Shown here: positions 33,568-40,921 of the stretch, piece by piece | How the letters are laid out: each line of letters opens with the position of its first letter | Position numbering within the stretch: position 1 is the stretch's first letter | NCBI GenBank assembly: GCA_030583925.1 | Contig: CP129482.1 | Coordinates: 1,364,001 to 1,428,000, forward strand | From: Anaerolineales bacterium | Lineage (GTDB): Bacteria; Chloroflexota; Anaerolineae; Anaerolineales; Villigracilaceae | Direction: 5' to 3' | DNA length: 64,000 nucleotides | The notes under the pieces: generated by a model | What the model was told of the DNA's origin: nothing | The model's database searches: none | What the model saw: only the letters and a program-made list of their open reading frames with translations | Translations under genes and position numbers: made by a program

Positions 33568-34231
33568 ATATAAATGTCGCAATCTCGTTCAGCGGCTTTT
33601 TTGCGATGACTGGCACTTCCGCGTCTTTCGCAGGGAAGCCTGTCACTAACAAAAGGAACGGTTTCTCATCCATCGGCCTCTTCAAGATGTCGTTGAGGAA
33701 TCCCATTGGGCTGGGAGTGTGAGTGAGCGAGACCAACCCCGCATTGTGCAGCGCGGCGATCAGGAAGCCTGTTGCAATTCCAACTGATTCGTGGACGTAA
33801 TAATTCTTCACGCGTCGTCCGTCGGGTAACTCACTGTGATTCTTTCCGAAGATGGCGATCAAGTATGGAGCGACATCGAGAAACGGCTTGTGTTCGTCGG
33901 TGCCGAGAGGGGCGAGGGCGTCCAGCCATTCCTTCGGCGCGCGGCGGTGATAAAAATCCTTCTCCTCCTCTTCCGCCGCCACACGGATTTCTTGTTTCAC
34001 CTTCGAGTCGCTGACCACGACAAAATGCCAGGGCTGTAAATTGGCTCCACTGGGAGCAGTCCCAGCCGTGACGAGACATTCCTCAATAATTTCACGCGGC
34101 ACAGGCTTGTCGGAAAAATGGCGGACAGTGCGGCGGCGTTGCATGTGTTCTCGAAATGCCATGGCGCGCTGTTTCATTTCCTCAGTGGAATATTCGTTAA
34201 AACTCAAAGGGTGGAATTGGGCGATTGTCAT
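33566..34231 (-). CDS. Nitroreductase-family protein (iodotyrosine deiodinase-like)
   Basis: 221 residues from ATG 34231 (GGAG 6 bases upstream). '[20 protein letters not shown]', '[20 protein letters not shown]' and '[20 protein letters not shown]' are FMN-binding signatures of the NADH-dependent nitroreductase fold, in the deiodinase/BluB-like branch rather than NfsB. FMN contacts would be R-R-R at ~33-35 and the 'GATGFL' helix. Substrate unknown. No operon partner. Confidence 0.92.
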   Translation of the reverse strand: MTIAQFHPLSFNEYSTEEMKQRAMAFREHMQRRRTVRHFSDKPVPREIIEECLVTAGTAPSGANLQPWHFVVVSDSKVKQEIRVAAEEEEKDFYHRRAPKEWLDALAPLGTDEHKPFLDVAPYLIAIFGKNHSELPDGRRVKNYYVHESVGIATGFLIAALHNAGLVSLTHTPSPMGFLNDILKRPMDEKPFLLLVTGFPAKDAEVPVIAKKPLNEIATFI

Positions 34232-34270
34232 GCGTTCTCCTTTATCCTCTCGGCTTGGCAAACGATTCGA

Positions 34271-34786
34271 TCAACAATCGAATACGAACCAACAGAGTTC
34301 GTTGCGCAATTTTTGGTCGTCAAGCACGAGCGCGCGGATTTCGCTTGGAAGTTGCGCACGCTGCCACGCGCATTCAAGGCGCCCCGCTTCTTCCGCATGA
34401 CCATCGCTCGCAGCTTCACGGACTGCTTTGATCGCGTAGGCAGCCGCGCCCAATTCGTGAGCCGCCACGTGCGCGACAACCGCCGCCTGACCAGCCGCAT
34501 ACGCGGCATAGCGCGCCGCTCCGCTCAAATTTCTAGCAGCCGCCATCGCGTGTCCGCCTGCCGCACGCGACTGCGACATTGTCGCCTTGCCCCGCGTCCA
34601 CGCGCGGATTGATTCAATTGCTTGTCGCGGCCGCCGATCGTTGGGTTGAACTTCTTCAAACAGGCGCAGGACATGTTTAGCGCAATCAGCCGCCCAGATC
34701 GCGAGCATGCGGTGATGGGCATCTTGGAGTGAGCCTCCGCGACGGATAGTGATAAATCTGGGATCGCGCTTCTTGGGTAATATCAT
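34271..34786 (-). CDS. Imm5-like putative immunity protein
   Basis: 171 residues, almost entirely alpha-helical. 'KRDPRFITIRRGGSLQDAHH', 'RMLAIWAADCAKHVLRLFEE' and 'DRRPRQAIESIRAWTRGKAT' match the Imm5 family of putative immunity proteins. The Ala-rich centre ('ARYAAYAAGQAAVVAHVAAH') is typical of helical bundles in this family. No toxin gene is adjacent. The role as immunity protein is therefore uncertain; many Imm5-like proteins stand alone. Confidence 0.82.
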   Translation of the reverse strand: MILPKKRDPRFITIRRGGSLQDAHHRMLAIWAADCAKHVLRLFEEVQPNDRRPRQAIESIRAWTRGKATMSQSRAAGGHAMAAARNLSGAARYAAYAAGQAAVVAHVAAHELGAAAYAIKAVREAASDGHAEEAGRLECAWQRAQLPSEIRALVLDDQKLRNELCWFVFDC

Positions 34787-34817
34787 GTTTGTTTCTAGGC
34801 GTATTCCGTACGCCGTA

Positions 34818-34860
34818 GCGAGAGGTTTATCTCGCGCTTGTTGTGCGACATAAATGTCGC
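34818..34860. repeat. Two short hairpins in tandem
   Basis: GCGAGA-GGTTTA-TCTCGC (34818-34835) and GCGACAT-AA-ATGTCGC (34845-34860). They occupy the gap upstream of the Imm5-like gene and are not followed by a T-tract on either strand, so they look like a dispersed repeat rather than a terminator. Confidence 0.8.
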
Positions 34861-34884
34861 GTTACGAGCGACTGGAAACATCGA

Positions 34885-35337
34885 TTACATGTAGATAAAA
34901 TTTCTATTCACAAGTTTTCGCCAACGATTTTGCCTGTGACGAAAAAAGACGTTTGCAAAAAGCCATACACCGAATGTGAGCAAACCCGCTTCGATGTCAA
35001 CTGTGTCGGTGTAGCGCGTGCATCCTTCAGGCGTAGGCTCCACAGTGATTCTGTGCCGCCACTGTTTAATGATGACGCTGTGACCGTCATCCAGCAGTTC
35101 ACATTTTACATCGTCCAACGTAATCACAATCCATTGCTTGCCCAAGGGAAGGAAGCCGAACAGGCGCATCCGCACTAGATACTTTTCATTGCCCCAAGTT
35201 GCGGGGAAGGTATTCGGTTGGATAGGCTCAAAAACAACCAGCGGACGGGCGATGTGAAGCAACAGTTTGACTTGTTGTATTTCCTGCCACGCGCGTTCAG
35301 GCGGACACGACAGCGTCGTTGAAATTTTTACCTGCAT
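34885..35337 (-). CDS. SRPBCC (START/PYR)-fold protein
   Basis: 150 residues from ATG 35337. 'MQVKISTTLSCPPERAWQEI' is the typical first strand and helix of the SRPBCC fold, followed by 'NEKYLVRMRLFGFLPLGKQW', 'VIIKQWRHRITVEPTPEGCT' and the long C-terminal helix 'AGLLTFGVWLFANVFFRHRQ'. These proteins hold small hydrophobic ligands in a deep pocket. The start lies 41 bases inside the end of the upstream alpha/beta hydrolase gene, so the two overlap in different frames. Confidence 0.82.
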   Translation of the reverse strand: MQVKISTTLSCPPERAWQEIQQVKLLLHIARPLVVFEPIQPNTFPATWGNEKYLVRMRLFGFLPLGKQWIVITLDDVKCELLDDGHSVIIKQWRHRITVEPTPEGCTRYTDTVDIEAGLLTFGVWLFANVFFRHRQNRWRKLVNRNFIYM

Positions 35338-36115
35338 CAAGAAAATTCTCCACCGCGCGAACAAATTCATTGGGATGAGACCATATGAGCGCATGGTCGG
35401 CGCCCTCGATTACGCTGAGTTTTGAACCACGGATGCCTTTGTGAAGCGCTTCGGTGTGGTGCATCGGCACCGCGTCGTCGTTTGAGCCCGCGAGGATGAG
35501 TGTGGGACATCGAATCTCGCCGAGCCGACGCCTGCTATCGAACGCGAGCGCTTCTTTCCATGCGATCTTCATCAATGCGGGGTCTTGGTCGGCGATCAGG
35601 TTGACAACCCAATCGGCGCGTTCACGCGTCACTCGCTTCAATCCTTGCGAGATTACGAGTTTCGCAAATCGCCGTATGCCTAAAATGTTTAGTAGCAACG
35701 GCACAATACGTCCTTCGATTTTCTCTCGCGCGGTCGCCATGTTGTACGCGTACGTATTGGAAAGAATGAGTCGGTTTACCCGCTTGGGATGGTCGAGGGC
35801 GAATTGTTGGGCGACCGCGCCGCCTTGCGAGTAACCGAGGATGTCGGTCGCTTCAATGTCAAGCTGGTCGAGGAGGTTGGCAAGGTCAATCGCTTGTTGC
35901 TTCACTGTGTAGGGCGGAGGCAAATGACGGCTTTTGCCGCTCCCGCGCAGGTCAGGCACGATGATGCGGCGGCGTTTGGCTAGATCCTCGACAACGGGAT
36001 CGAACATCTCGCCTGTGATCATAACTCCGTGGACGAGCAACAACGGCGAGCCAGTGCCGCGCTCGAAGAAATAAACAAGGTTTGAAGCCCGCTGTTTCGT
36101 CGAAATTGCATTCAT
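35297..36115 (-). CDS. Alpha/beta hydrolase
   Basis: 272 residues from ATG 36115 (a TTG five codons upstream is also open). The nucleophile elbow is 'DILGYSQGGAVAQQF' (GxSxG), the oxyanion strand 'LLLVHGVMITGEMF', the acid 'LAGSNDDAVP' and the catalytic His 'EGADHALIWSHP'. Carboxylesterase, epoxide hydrolase-like or C-C hydrolase activities are possible. It lies 16 bases after the metal ATPase stop, but has no evident role in metal handling. Its end overlaps the SRPBCC gene. Confidence 0.9.
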   Translation of the reverse strand: MNAISTKQRASNLVYFFERGTGSPLLLVHGVMITGEMFDPVVEDLAKRRRIIVPDLRGSGKSRHLPPPYTVKQQAIDLANLLDQLDIEATDILGYSQGGAVAQQFALDHPKRVNRLILSNTYAYNMATAREKIEGRIVPLLLNILGIRRFAKLVISQGLKRVTRERADWVVNLIADQDPALMKIAWKEALAFDSRRRLGEIRCPTLILAGSNDDAVPMHHTEALHKGIRGSKLSVIEGADHALIWSHPNEFVRAVENFLDAGKNFNDAVVSA

Positions 36116-36131
36116 GTCTGGACTCGACAAG

Positions 36132-38474
36132 CTACTTTTGCTTGTATCCCAACAGCCTCAAGGCATTCGCTACTACCAGCAACGTGCTTCCCTCGTGGAG
36201 AATGACGGCGACGCCGATGCTCACAATGCCTGTTATCGAGGTGACGATTAACAGGGCAATCACGCTCAGGGCGATAAACAAGTTTTGAATGATGATATTT
36301 CGCGTGGCGCGTCCCAGCCCAACGGCAAACGGAAGTTTGGAAAGATCATCGCTCATCAGCGCAATGTCGGCGGTTTCGAGCGCCACGTCGGTGCCTGCGC
36401 CGCCCATGGCAATGCCGACCGTCGCGTTCGCCAACGCGGGCGCGTCGTTCACTCCGTCGCCGATCATCGCCACCTGACCATATTCATTCACCAAGTCGCG
36501 GATGATCGTCAATTTGTTTTCAGGCATGAGGTCCGCGCGGAAATCGGTCAGCCCAACTTCTTTTGCAATTGCAGAAGCCGAGCGCGCGTTATCGCCCGTC
36601 AGCATGATCGTATGTTGCACGCCGATTTTTTTCAACGCGTTCATGGTCGGCGCGGCTTCGCTTCGCAGCGTGTCTGCCAATGCGATCAACCCAATCGCGG
36701 TTTTTTCTTCGGCGATCCACATCAACATCTTGCCCGCCGCTTGCAACGCTTCCGCTTGTTGAATCATCTCAGTAGAAAGCGAAACGCCCGCTTCATCCAT
36801 CAACTTTTGATTGCCGATCCAAATCGTTTTGCCGTTCATCAACGCCTTCAAGCCGCGGCCCGTCAGCGAGTCGACTTCGTCCACGGGCGAGGCAGACATC
36901 CCCTGAGTCTGAGCGGCTTTGACAATCGCCTGCGCGAGCGGATGTGCGGACCGTGATTCCACGCCCGCGGCGATGGACAACAAATCCGCTTCTTTCCGAC
37001 GGGACGCCTGATTCACAACCACATCCGTCACTGCGGGACGCCCATGCGTGACGGTTCCAGTTTTGTCGAATGCGATGGCTTTGAGGCGACCGAGATTTTC
37101 AAGATGCGCGCCGCCTTTGACCAGCACGCCGTTGCGCGCGGCTTGCGCTACGCCCGCGAGAATGGACGCGGGCGTTCCAAGCGCCAGCGCGCACGGAGAC
37201 GCGGCGACGAGCAGAGTCATTGCGCGCAGAAACGATTCGCGGAATGGATAACCGAACAACGGCGGAACGACGATCACCAGCGCGGTGAGAATCAGCACGG
37301 CAGGCACAAAGACGCGCTCGAATTTTTCAACCGTTTGCTGCGTGGGCGATTTTTGCGCTTGCGCTTCTTCCACCATTTTCATCACGCGCGAGAGCGTTGA
37401 ATCTTTTGCGAGGCGAGTCACTTTCACTTCCAACGCGCCTTCGCCGTTGACGGTTCCCGCAAAAACGGTTTCGCCGACAGTTTTATCAACAGGCAACGAT
37501 TCGCCTGTGACGGAGGATTGGTCAATGCCTGAACTGCCGTCCACGATCACGCCGTCTACGGGAATGCGAACGCCTGGGCGGATGACGGCGACATCCCCAA
37601 GTTGAATCGATTCGACAGGAAGTTCTTGCTCTTTGCCGTCGCGTTTCACCAAGGCGGTTTTCGGCGTCAGTTCTCCCAACGCGCTGACGGCTTTTCGAGC
37701 GCGGTTGAGGGCGCGTTCTTCCAAACTGTGACCGAGACTGAATAAGAAGAGAAGCAAAGCGCCTTCCGCAAATTCGCCGAGGAACGCCGCGCCGATTGCC
37801 GCGACGATCATCAAGCCGTCGGTGTCGAAATGTTTTTCTCGCAAGGCGTGCCAAGCATGACGGGAAATATCCCAGCCGCCCAATACGTACGCGGCGATGT
37901 AGAAACCAAGGCTGAGAAGAGAAGGGAAGCCGAAGAAAGTTTCGCCCAGCCAGCCGATCAGCAATGACAAGCCCGAAAGCAGGCTAAATATCAATTCACG
38001 GTTTTCTTGTATGCGGGCTTGCATGCCGTTCAGCGGAATTTGGTACCCCAACGAACGGACTCGTTTTTCGATGTGCGAGCGGGCGACCTTTTGCGAGTCG
38101 TATTCGACCCACATTTTTTCAGTGGGGTAGTTGACGTTGACGCTCAGAACGCCGTCCATGCGACCAACGCTATGCTCGATGACCAAACTGCAATCCGAAC
38201 AGTCCATGTTTTCGATGGGAATCGAGTCGTGATGAAAACGGTTGATGATTTTCGCTCCCGCTTGTTGGGCGATTCGCTTGACTTCCAACAAGCTTAGCAG
38301 ATTGGGATCGTAGTGCAGGCACAAGTCTATCGGGGATTTCTCCCGTTCGAGGTGAGCGCGCAGGATGCCTTTGTGATTTTGAAAGGAGGTTTCGAGCCGA
38401 TTTAGGCATTCATCCTTTTCGTTTTCAATTCCTGGCAATAAGAGCGGAATGTCCAATTCAATTGTGTTTTCCAT
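36132..38474 (-). CDS. Heavy-metal P-type ATPase, P1B-4-like (SPC/HEGST), with N-terminal HMA domains
   Basis: 780 residues from ATG 38474 (AAGGA upstream). Two ~70-residue HMA-like modules at the N-terminus; the second has a metal-binding pair in 'IENMDCSDCSLVIEHSVG', the first has lost its Cys pair. P-type motifs: 'SPCALALGTPASILAG' in the ion-binding helix (SPC instead of CPC), phosphorylation 'AFDKTGTVTHGRP', 'SAHPLAQA', 'MIGDGVNDAPALANA', and 'VILHEGSTLLVVAN' in the last helix. SPC plus HEGxT marks the P1B-4 group, which exports Co2+, Fe2+ or Zn2+. It follows an ArsR/SmtB repressor gene. Confidence 0.93.
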   Translation of the reverse strand: MENTIELDIPLLLPGIENEKDECLNRLETSFQNHKGILRAHLEREKSPIDLCLHYDPNLLSLLEVKRIAQQAGAKIINRFHHDSIPIENMDCSDCSLVIEHSVGRMDGVLSVNVNYPTEKMWVEYDSQKVARSHIEKRVRSLGYQIPLNGMQARIQENRELIFSLLSGLSLLIGWLGETFFGFPSLLSLGFYIAAYVLGGWDISRHAWHALREKHFDTDGLMIVAAIGAAFLGEFAEGALLLFLFSLGHSLEERALNRARKAVSALGELTPKTALVKRDGKEQELPVESIQLGDVAVIRPGVRIPVDGVIVDGSSGIDQSSVTGESLPVDKTVGETVFAGTVNGEGALEVKVTRLAKDSTLSRVMKMVEEAQAQKSPTQQTVEKFERVFVPAVLILTALVIVVPPLFGYPFRESFLRAMTLLVAASPCALALGTPASILAGVAQAARNGVLVKGGAHLENLGRLKAIAFDKTGTVTHGRPAVTDVVVNQASRRKEADLLSIAAGVESRSAHPLAQAIVKAAQTQGMSASPVDEVDSLTGRGLKALMNGKTIWIGNQKLMDEAGVSLSTEMIQQAEALQAAGKMLMWIAEEKTAIGLIALADTLRSEAAPTMNALKKIGVQHTIMLTGDNARSASAIAKEVGLTDFRADLMPENKLTIIRDLVNEYGQVAMIGDGVNDAPALANATVGIAMGGAGTDVALETADIALMSDDLSKLPFAVGLGRATRNIIIQNLFIALSVIALLIVTSITGIVSIGVAVILHEGSTLLVVANALRLLGYKQK

Positions 38475-38520
38475 GTTTTCCTTTTTAGATGTTTCCGTTA
38501 TTAACGGAATAACCATTTTC

Positions 38521-38608
38521 AAACACGAAGTACACAAAGGTCACGAAGGAAATGCGCTGTAAATCGTGCCTCTTTTACCCCTTTGTGTCCGTGGTGTCCT
38601 TCGTGTTA
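38521..38608. repeat. AACACGAAG...CTTCGTGTT palindromic repeat
   Basis: Left arm AACACGAAGTACACAAAGGT, right arm contains CTTTGTGTCCGTGGTGTCCT then TCGTGTT. It fills the gap between the ArsR/SmtB gene and the ATPase; the ATPase ribosome site lies beyond it. Same words as at 22235. Confidence 0.82.
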
Positions 38609-38646
38609 AAGCTCTTTCCGAATAATTACGGGAGAATTCCTTTTTG

Positions 38647-38937
38647 TTATCCGTGTTTTACATGGTCCAAGCCCATGAGATAAAGTTTCTGGACGTGGTC
38701 GTCGTCCAGCGAATAAAAGACCTGCCTGCCTGATTTCCTGCCGCGAATTAGTTTCATTTGCCGCAGTCCGCGCAATTGATGCGAAACCGCCGATTCGCTC
38801 ATGCCCGTTTTCTCGGCAATCTCGCTGACGTTCATCTCGTTTTCAAGTAGCGTGGAAATAATACGCACGCGACTGGCGTCGCTGAGGGCGCTGAACAGTT
38901 CGGCGAGTTGAATGGCTTTGAGTTCGTTGAGGGGCAT
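38647..38937 (-). CDS. ArsR/SmtB-family metal-sensing repressor
   Basis: 96 residues, a winged helix: 'RVRIISTLLENEMNVSEIAE', recognition helix 'MSESAVSHQLRGLRQMKLIR', wing 'GRKSGRQVFYSLDDDHVQKL'. The last helix carries Asp-x-His...His-x2-His in 'DDDHVQKLYLMGLDHVKH', the alpha-5 site of SmtB/CzrA that binds Zn2+ or Co2+. Metal binding releases DNA and derepresses efflux. It is autoregulated through the palindrome at 38948-38973 over its own promoter, and the downstream ATPase is the obvious target. No alpha-3 Cys site is present. Confidence 0.94.
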   Translation of the reverse strand: MPLNELKAIQLAELFSALSDASRVRIISTLLENEMNVSEIAEKTGMSESAVSHQLRGLRQMKLIRGRKSGRQVFYSLDDDHVQKLYLMGLDHVKHG

Positions 38938-38947
38938 GGTTTCTCTG

Positions 38948-38973
38948 AATATATGAGCAAGTGTTCATATATT
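38948..38973 (-). promoter_or_regulatory. ArsR/SmtB operator
   Basis: AATATATGA-GCAAGTGT-TCATATATT: perfect 9-base arms with an 8-base centre that itself contains TGTTCA, matching the imperfect 12-2-12 inverted repeats of SmtB/CzrA proteins. It covers the -10 box and start point of the arsR promoter, so binding would block transcription. Confidence 0.85.
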
Positions 38974-38997
38974 ATAACGAAAGATAAACCTTGTCAA
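38969..38997 (-). promoter_or_regulatory. Promoter of the arsR-ATPase unit
   Basis: TTGACA (38992-38997), 17-base spacer, TAATAT (38969-38974); TATAAT is also possible with a 15-base spacer (38971-38976). Confidence 0.8.
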
Positions 38998-39011
38998 GTG
39001 GCAAGGTTTAT
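38984..39011. promoter_or_regulatory. Second perfect palindrome over the -35 box
   Basis: ATAAACCTTG (38984-38993) and CAAGGTTTAT (39002-39011) are perfect 10-base arms with an 8-base spacer that includes part of TTGACA. Its wording (ACCTTG/CAAGGT) recalls MerR-family operators, but these normally lie between -35 and -10. Could bind a second regulator or end transcription of the upstream gene. Confidence 0.6.
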
Positions 39012-39118
39012 TTATTTCTTATGGGTATGCTCGTCTAGTAGTTAAATTGACACGGCTTTGCGCTTGTGCGATATGTCTGGAATCAAGATAGTCTGGTTGG
39101 AGTTTATATCCCAATTAA

Positions 39119-39766
39119 TCATTTTCTAGACTGAGTCGAGCAGATTAACATTTGCTTGCCGAACGAGGCGGAATCGTCAATCATATTCAACATGGCAGCC
39201 GCGACATCTGCCCTCTGAGTACGAGGAGCCCCGGGCATTTTCTGACCAGAAGCGGCATCTATAATGGTCGGAGATGCAGTCCGTTGACCGTTAAAAAGAG
39301 GACCAGGATGTAGGGTCGTCCAGTTCAAGCCTGAGCCTATTAATTGCGATTCGCCGATATGGTGATCTTCGTTCCTTGTCCGTAAAAAAGTGTGGCATCC
39401 CAATCGGTATGGATGACGAGTATTCCGAAATGTGTTGCCTGCGCCGAGTACAGATTGTACGATTACGCGTTTCACGCCAACTTTATTTGCGGCTGCTATA
39501 ACAGCTGGCACAGCGATGCTGTATAGAGGAACGAAAGGTTGACCGATTTTCCACCCGAGGATCAGCACAATAGCATCGCAACCAGTGAAAGCTTTACTCA
39601 ATTTGTCCACTTCATCAATCTGCCCGCCGACAATACTCAAACGGGGAGCAAGGTTCACTGCCTCGGGCCGCCTTGCATAGGCTACGACCTCATGCCCTGC
39701 CGCAAGCGCCTGGCTTATCAATTCTCTGCCTGTTTGACTGGTAGCTCCTACTACTGCGATTCTCAT
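39119..39766 (-). CDS. NAD(P)H-binding (NmrA-like) protein
   Basis: 215 residues from ATG 39766. 'MRIAVVGATSQTGRELISQA' is the Rossmann nucleotide loop of atypical SDRs (GATxxTG), followed by 'VVAYARRPEAVNLAPRLSIV'. 'VQSVLGAG' and 'LNWTTLHPGPLFNG' fit the NAD(P)H-binding SDR_a5 group used as redox sensors or small-molecule reductases. The active Tyr-x3-Lys is not obvious, so a regulatory role is possible. Probably cotranscribed with the SDR gene 7 bases upstream. Confidence 0.85.
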   Translation of the reverse strand: MRIAVVGATSQTGRELISQALAAGHEVVAYARRPEAVNLAPRLSIVGGQIDEVDKLSKAFTGCDAIVLILGWKIGQPFVPLYSIAVPAVIAAANKVGVKRVIVQSVLGAGNTFRNTRHPYRLGCHTFLRTRNEDHHIGESQLIGSGLNWTTLHPGPLFNGQRTASPTIIDAASGQKMPGAPRTQRADVAAAMLNMIDDSASFGKQMLICSTQSRK

Positions 39767-39773
39767 TCGCGCT

Positions 39774-40724
39774 CTATTCAAGTCCAACCATGACTGCACT
39801 TTCGCGCCACAGTCGCTCCTGCGATTTACGGTCTCGTGCTAGTTCCGAAGGATCGGGGAAAGTTACTTTGCCCTTGACCAGCGAGATATAGATGTGGCCG
39901 TGTGGGGGAGTGATGGCGCCTAACGCGATGCCGGCGAGCATTTTTCCAGAATGTTCAGGCGTGTTCATCACGAATTCAGGACGGAACAAACCTATCAACG
40001 GATAAATAGTGTGAATAATGACGCCGAAGAGCGCTTTCTGTAAAGATGATGCGTCATTACCGCCAACGCCGCCAGTGAGTCCTGGATTAAAGGCGATCAC
40101 GCTGATGTTGCGCGCTTTCACCTCATCCAGCCAAGCGAAGGACAGCGCTGTCATTAAATTGCACAGTTTCGATACTGAATAGGCTCGAATGCCATCGCCA
40201 GAACCGCCTTTGGTTGGATGCGCCCACTCCTCAAGATCGAATGACTTGGGGCGGAGCGCCTTGAAGGGCGGATTATGCATGTTGCTCGATGTTATTACGA
40301 GACGACTATGATCAGCCATGTTGGGGAGCAGGAGTCGGGCAAGTAGATAATGAGAAAGATGATTTACTGTGAACGCCAACCCGTAGCCCTCAGCGCTGCG
40401 TTGCTCGGCGTCAGACCCACGCATGCCTGCGTTGAGCGCCAGCAAATCAATCTGAGTATCGCCGAGTCGCTTCACAACAGCATCTGCGAACTCACGAACA
40501 CTGGAAAGGGATGCTAGATCGAGAGGAATAACCTCTACGCCAGATGGGACGCTTCGTCCGCTACCACGAGCGCCGATGATGACCTGTGTATTGGGCAACG
40601 CGGCGAAGTGTTGCAGTGTATAAGCGCCAAAACCGCTAGTTGCTCCAGTCATAACGATCGTACGATGATGTCTGGCTTGGTCTTCGCTCGGTTGTTGATA
40701 TGACATTTTGGTTTCGTTTTCCAT
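39774..40724 (-). CDS. Short-chain dehydrogenase/reductase
   Basis: 316 residues. 'IVMTGATSGFGAYTLQHFAA' is the NAD(P) loop, 'DLLALNAGMRG' the NAG motif, 'LVITSSNM' and 'RAYSVSKLCNLM' give the catalytic Ser and Tyr-x3-Lys. The long form resembles protochlorophyllide reductase/retinol dehydrogenase-type SDRs of about 300 residues; the N-terminal 20 residues are polar and probably disordered. Substrate unknown. An alternative start is ATG six codons downstream. Cotranscribed with the NmrA-like gene. Confidence 0.9.
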   Translation of the reverse strand: MENETKMSYQQPSEDQARHHRTIVMTGATSGFGAYTLQHFAALPNTQVIIGARGSGRSVPSGVEVIPLDLASLSSVREFADAVVKRLGDTQIDLLALNAGMRGSDAEQRSAEGYGLAFTVNHLSHYLLARLLLPNMADHSRLVITSSNMHNPPFKALRPKSFDLEEWAHPTKGGSGDGIRAYSVSKLCNLMTALSFAWLDEVKARNISVIAFNPGLTGGVGGNDASSLQKALFGVIIHTIYPLIGLFRPEFVMNTPEHSGKMLAGIALGAITPPHGHIYISLVKGKVTFPDPSELARDRKSQERLWRESAVMVGLE

Positions 40725-40863
40725 ATTATATATTCCTGCTACTTAAAAGAAGCGTGATTGCAAAGTAATTTGTAACTTAGGCATTGACTTACAAAGTATA
40801 TGAGGGAAATGTGTGGGAAATATGAATAGAGCGTGGAAAATTTACACAATTAAACAAATCGGA

Positions 40864-40906
40864 TCGCCCTTGTTTATGATTAACGTTTTCATTAACCAAA
40901 GGGCGA
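40864..40906 (-). terminator. Stem-loop after mntH
   Basis: TCGCCCTT (40864-40871) and AAGGGCGA (40899-40906) are complementary; the large loop contains GATTAACG/TTAACC words. It lies 16 bases after the mntH stop. The T-run is weak, so it may be an RNA stabiliser rather than a strict terminator. Confidence 0.6.
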
Positions 40907-40921
40907 CCCCTAATTTGATTG

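Noticed and set aside
34818..34860. Tandem hairpins as a terminator of the Imm5-like gene
   Set aside because: They are upstream of that gene and lack a T-tract.
38521..38608. CACGAAGG repeat as a second metal operator
   Set aside because: The same words occur at 22235 in an unrelated context, so it is better explained as a dispersed repeat.
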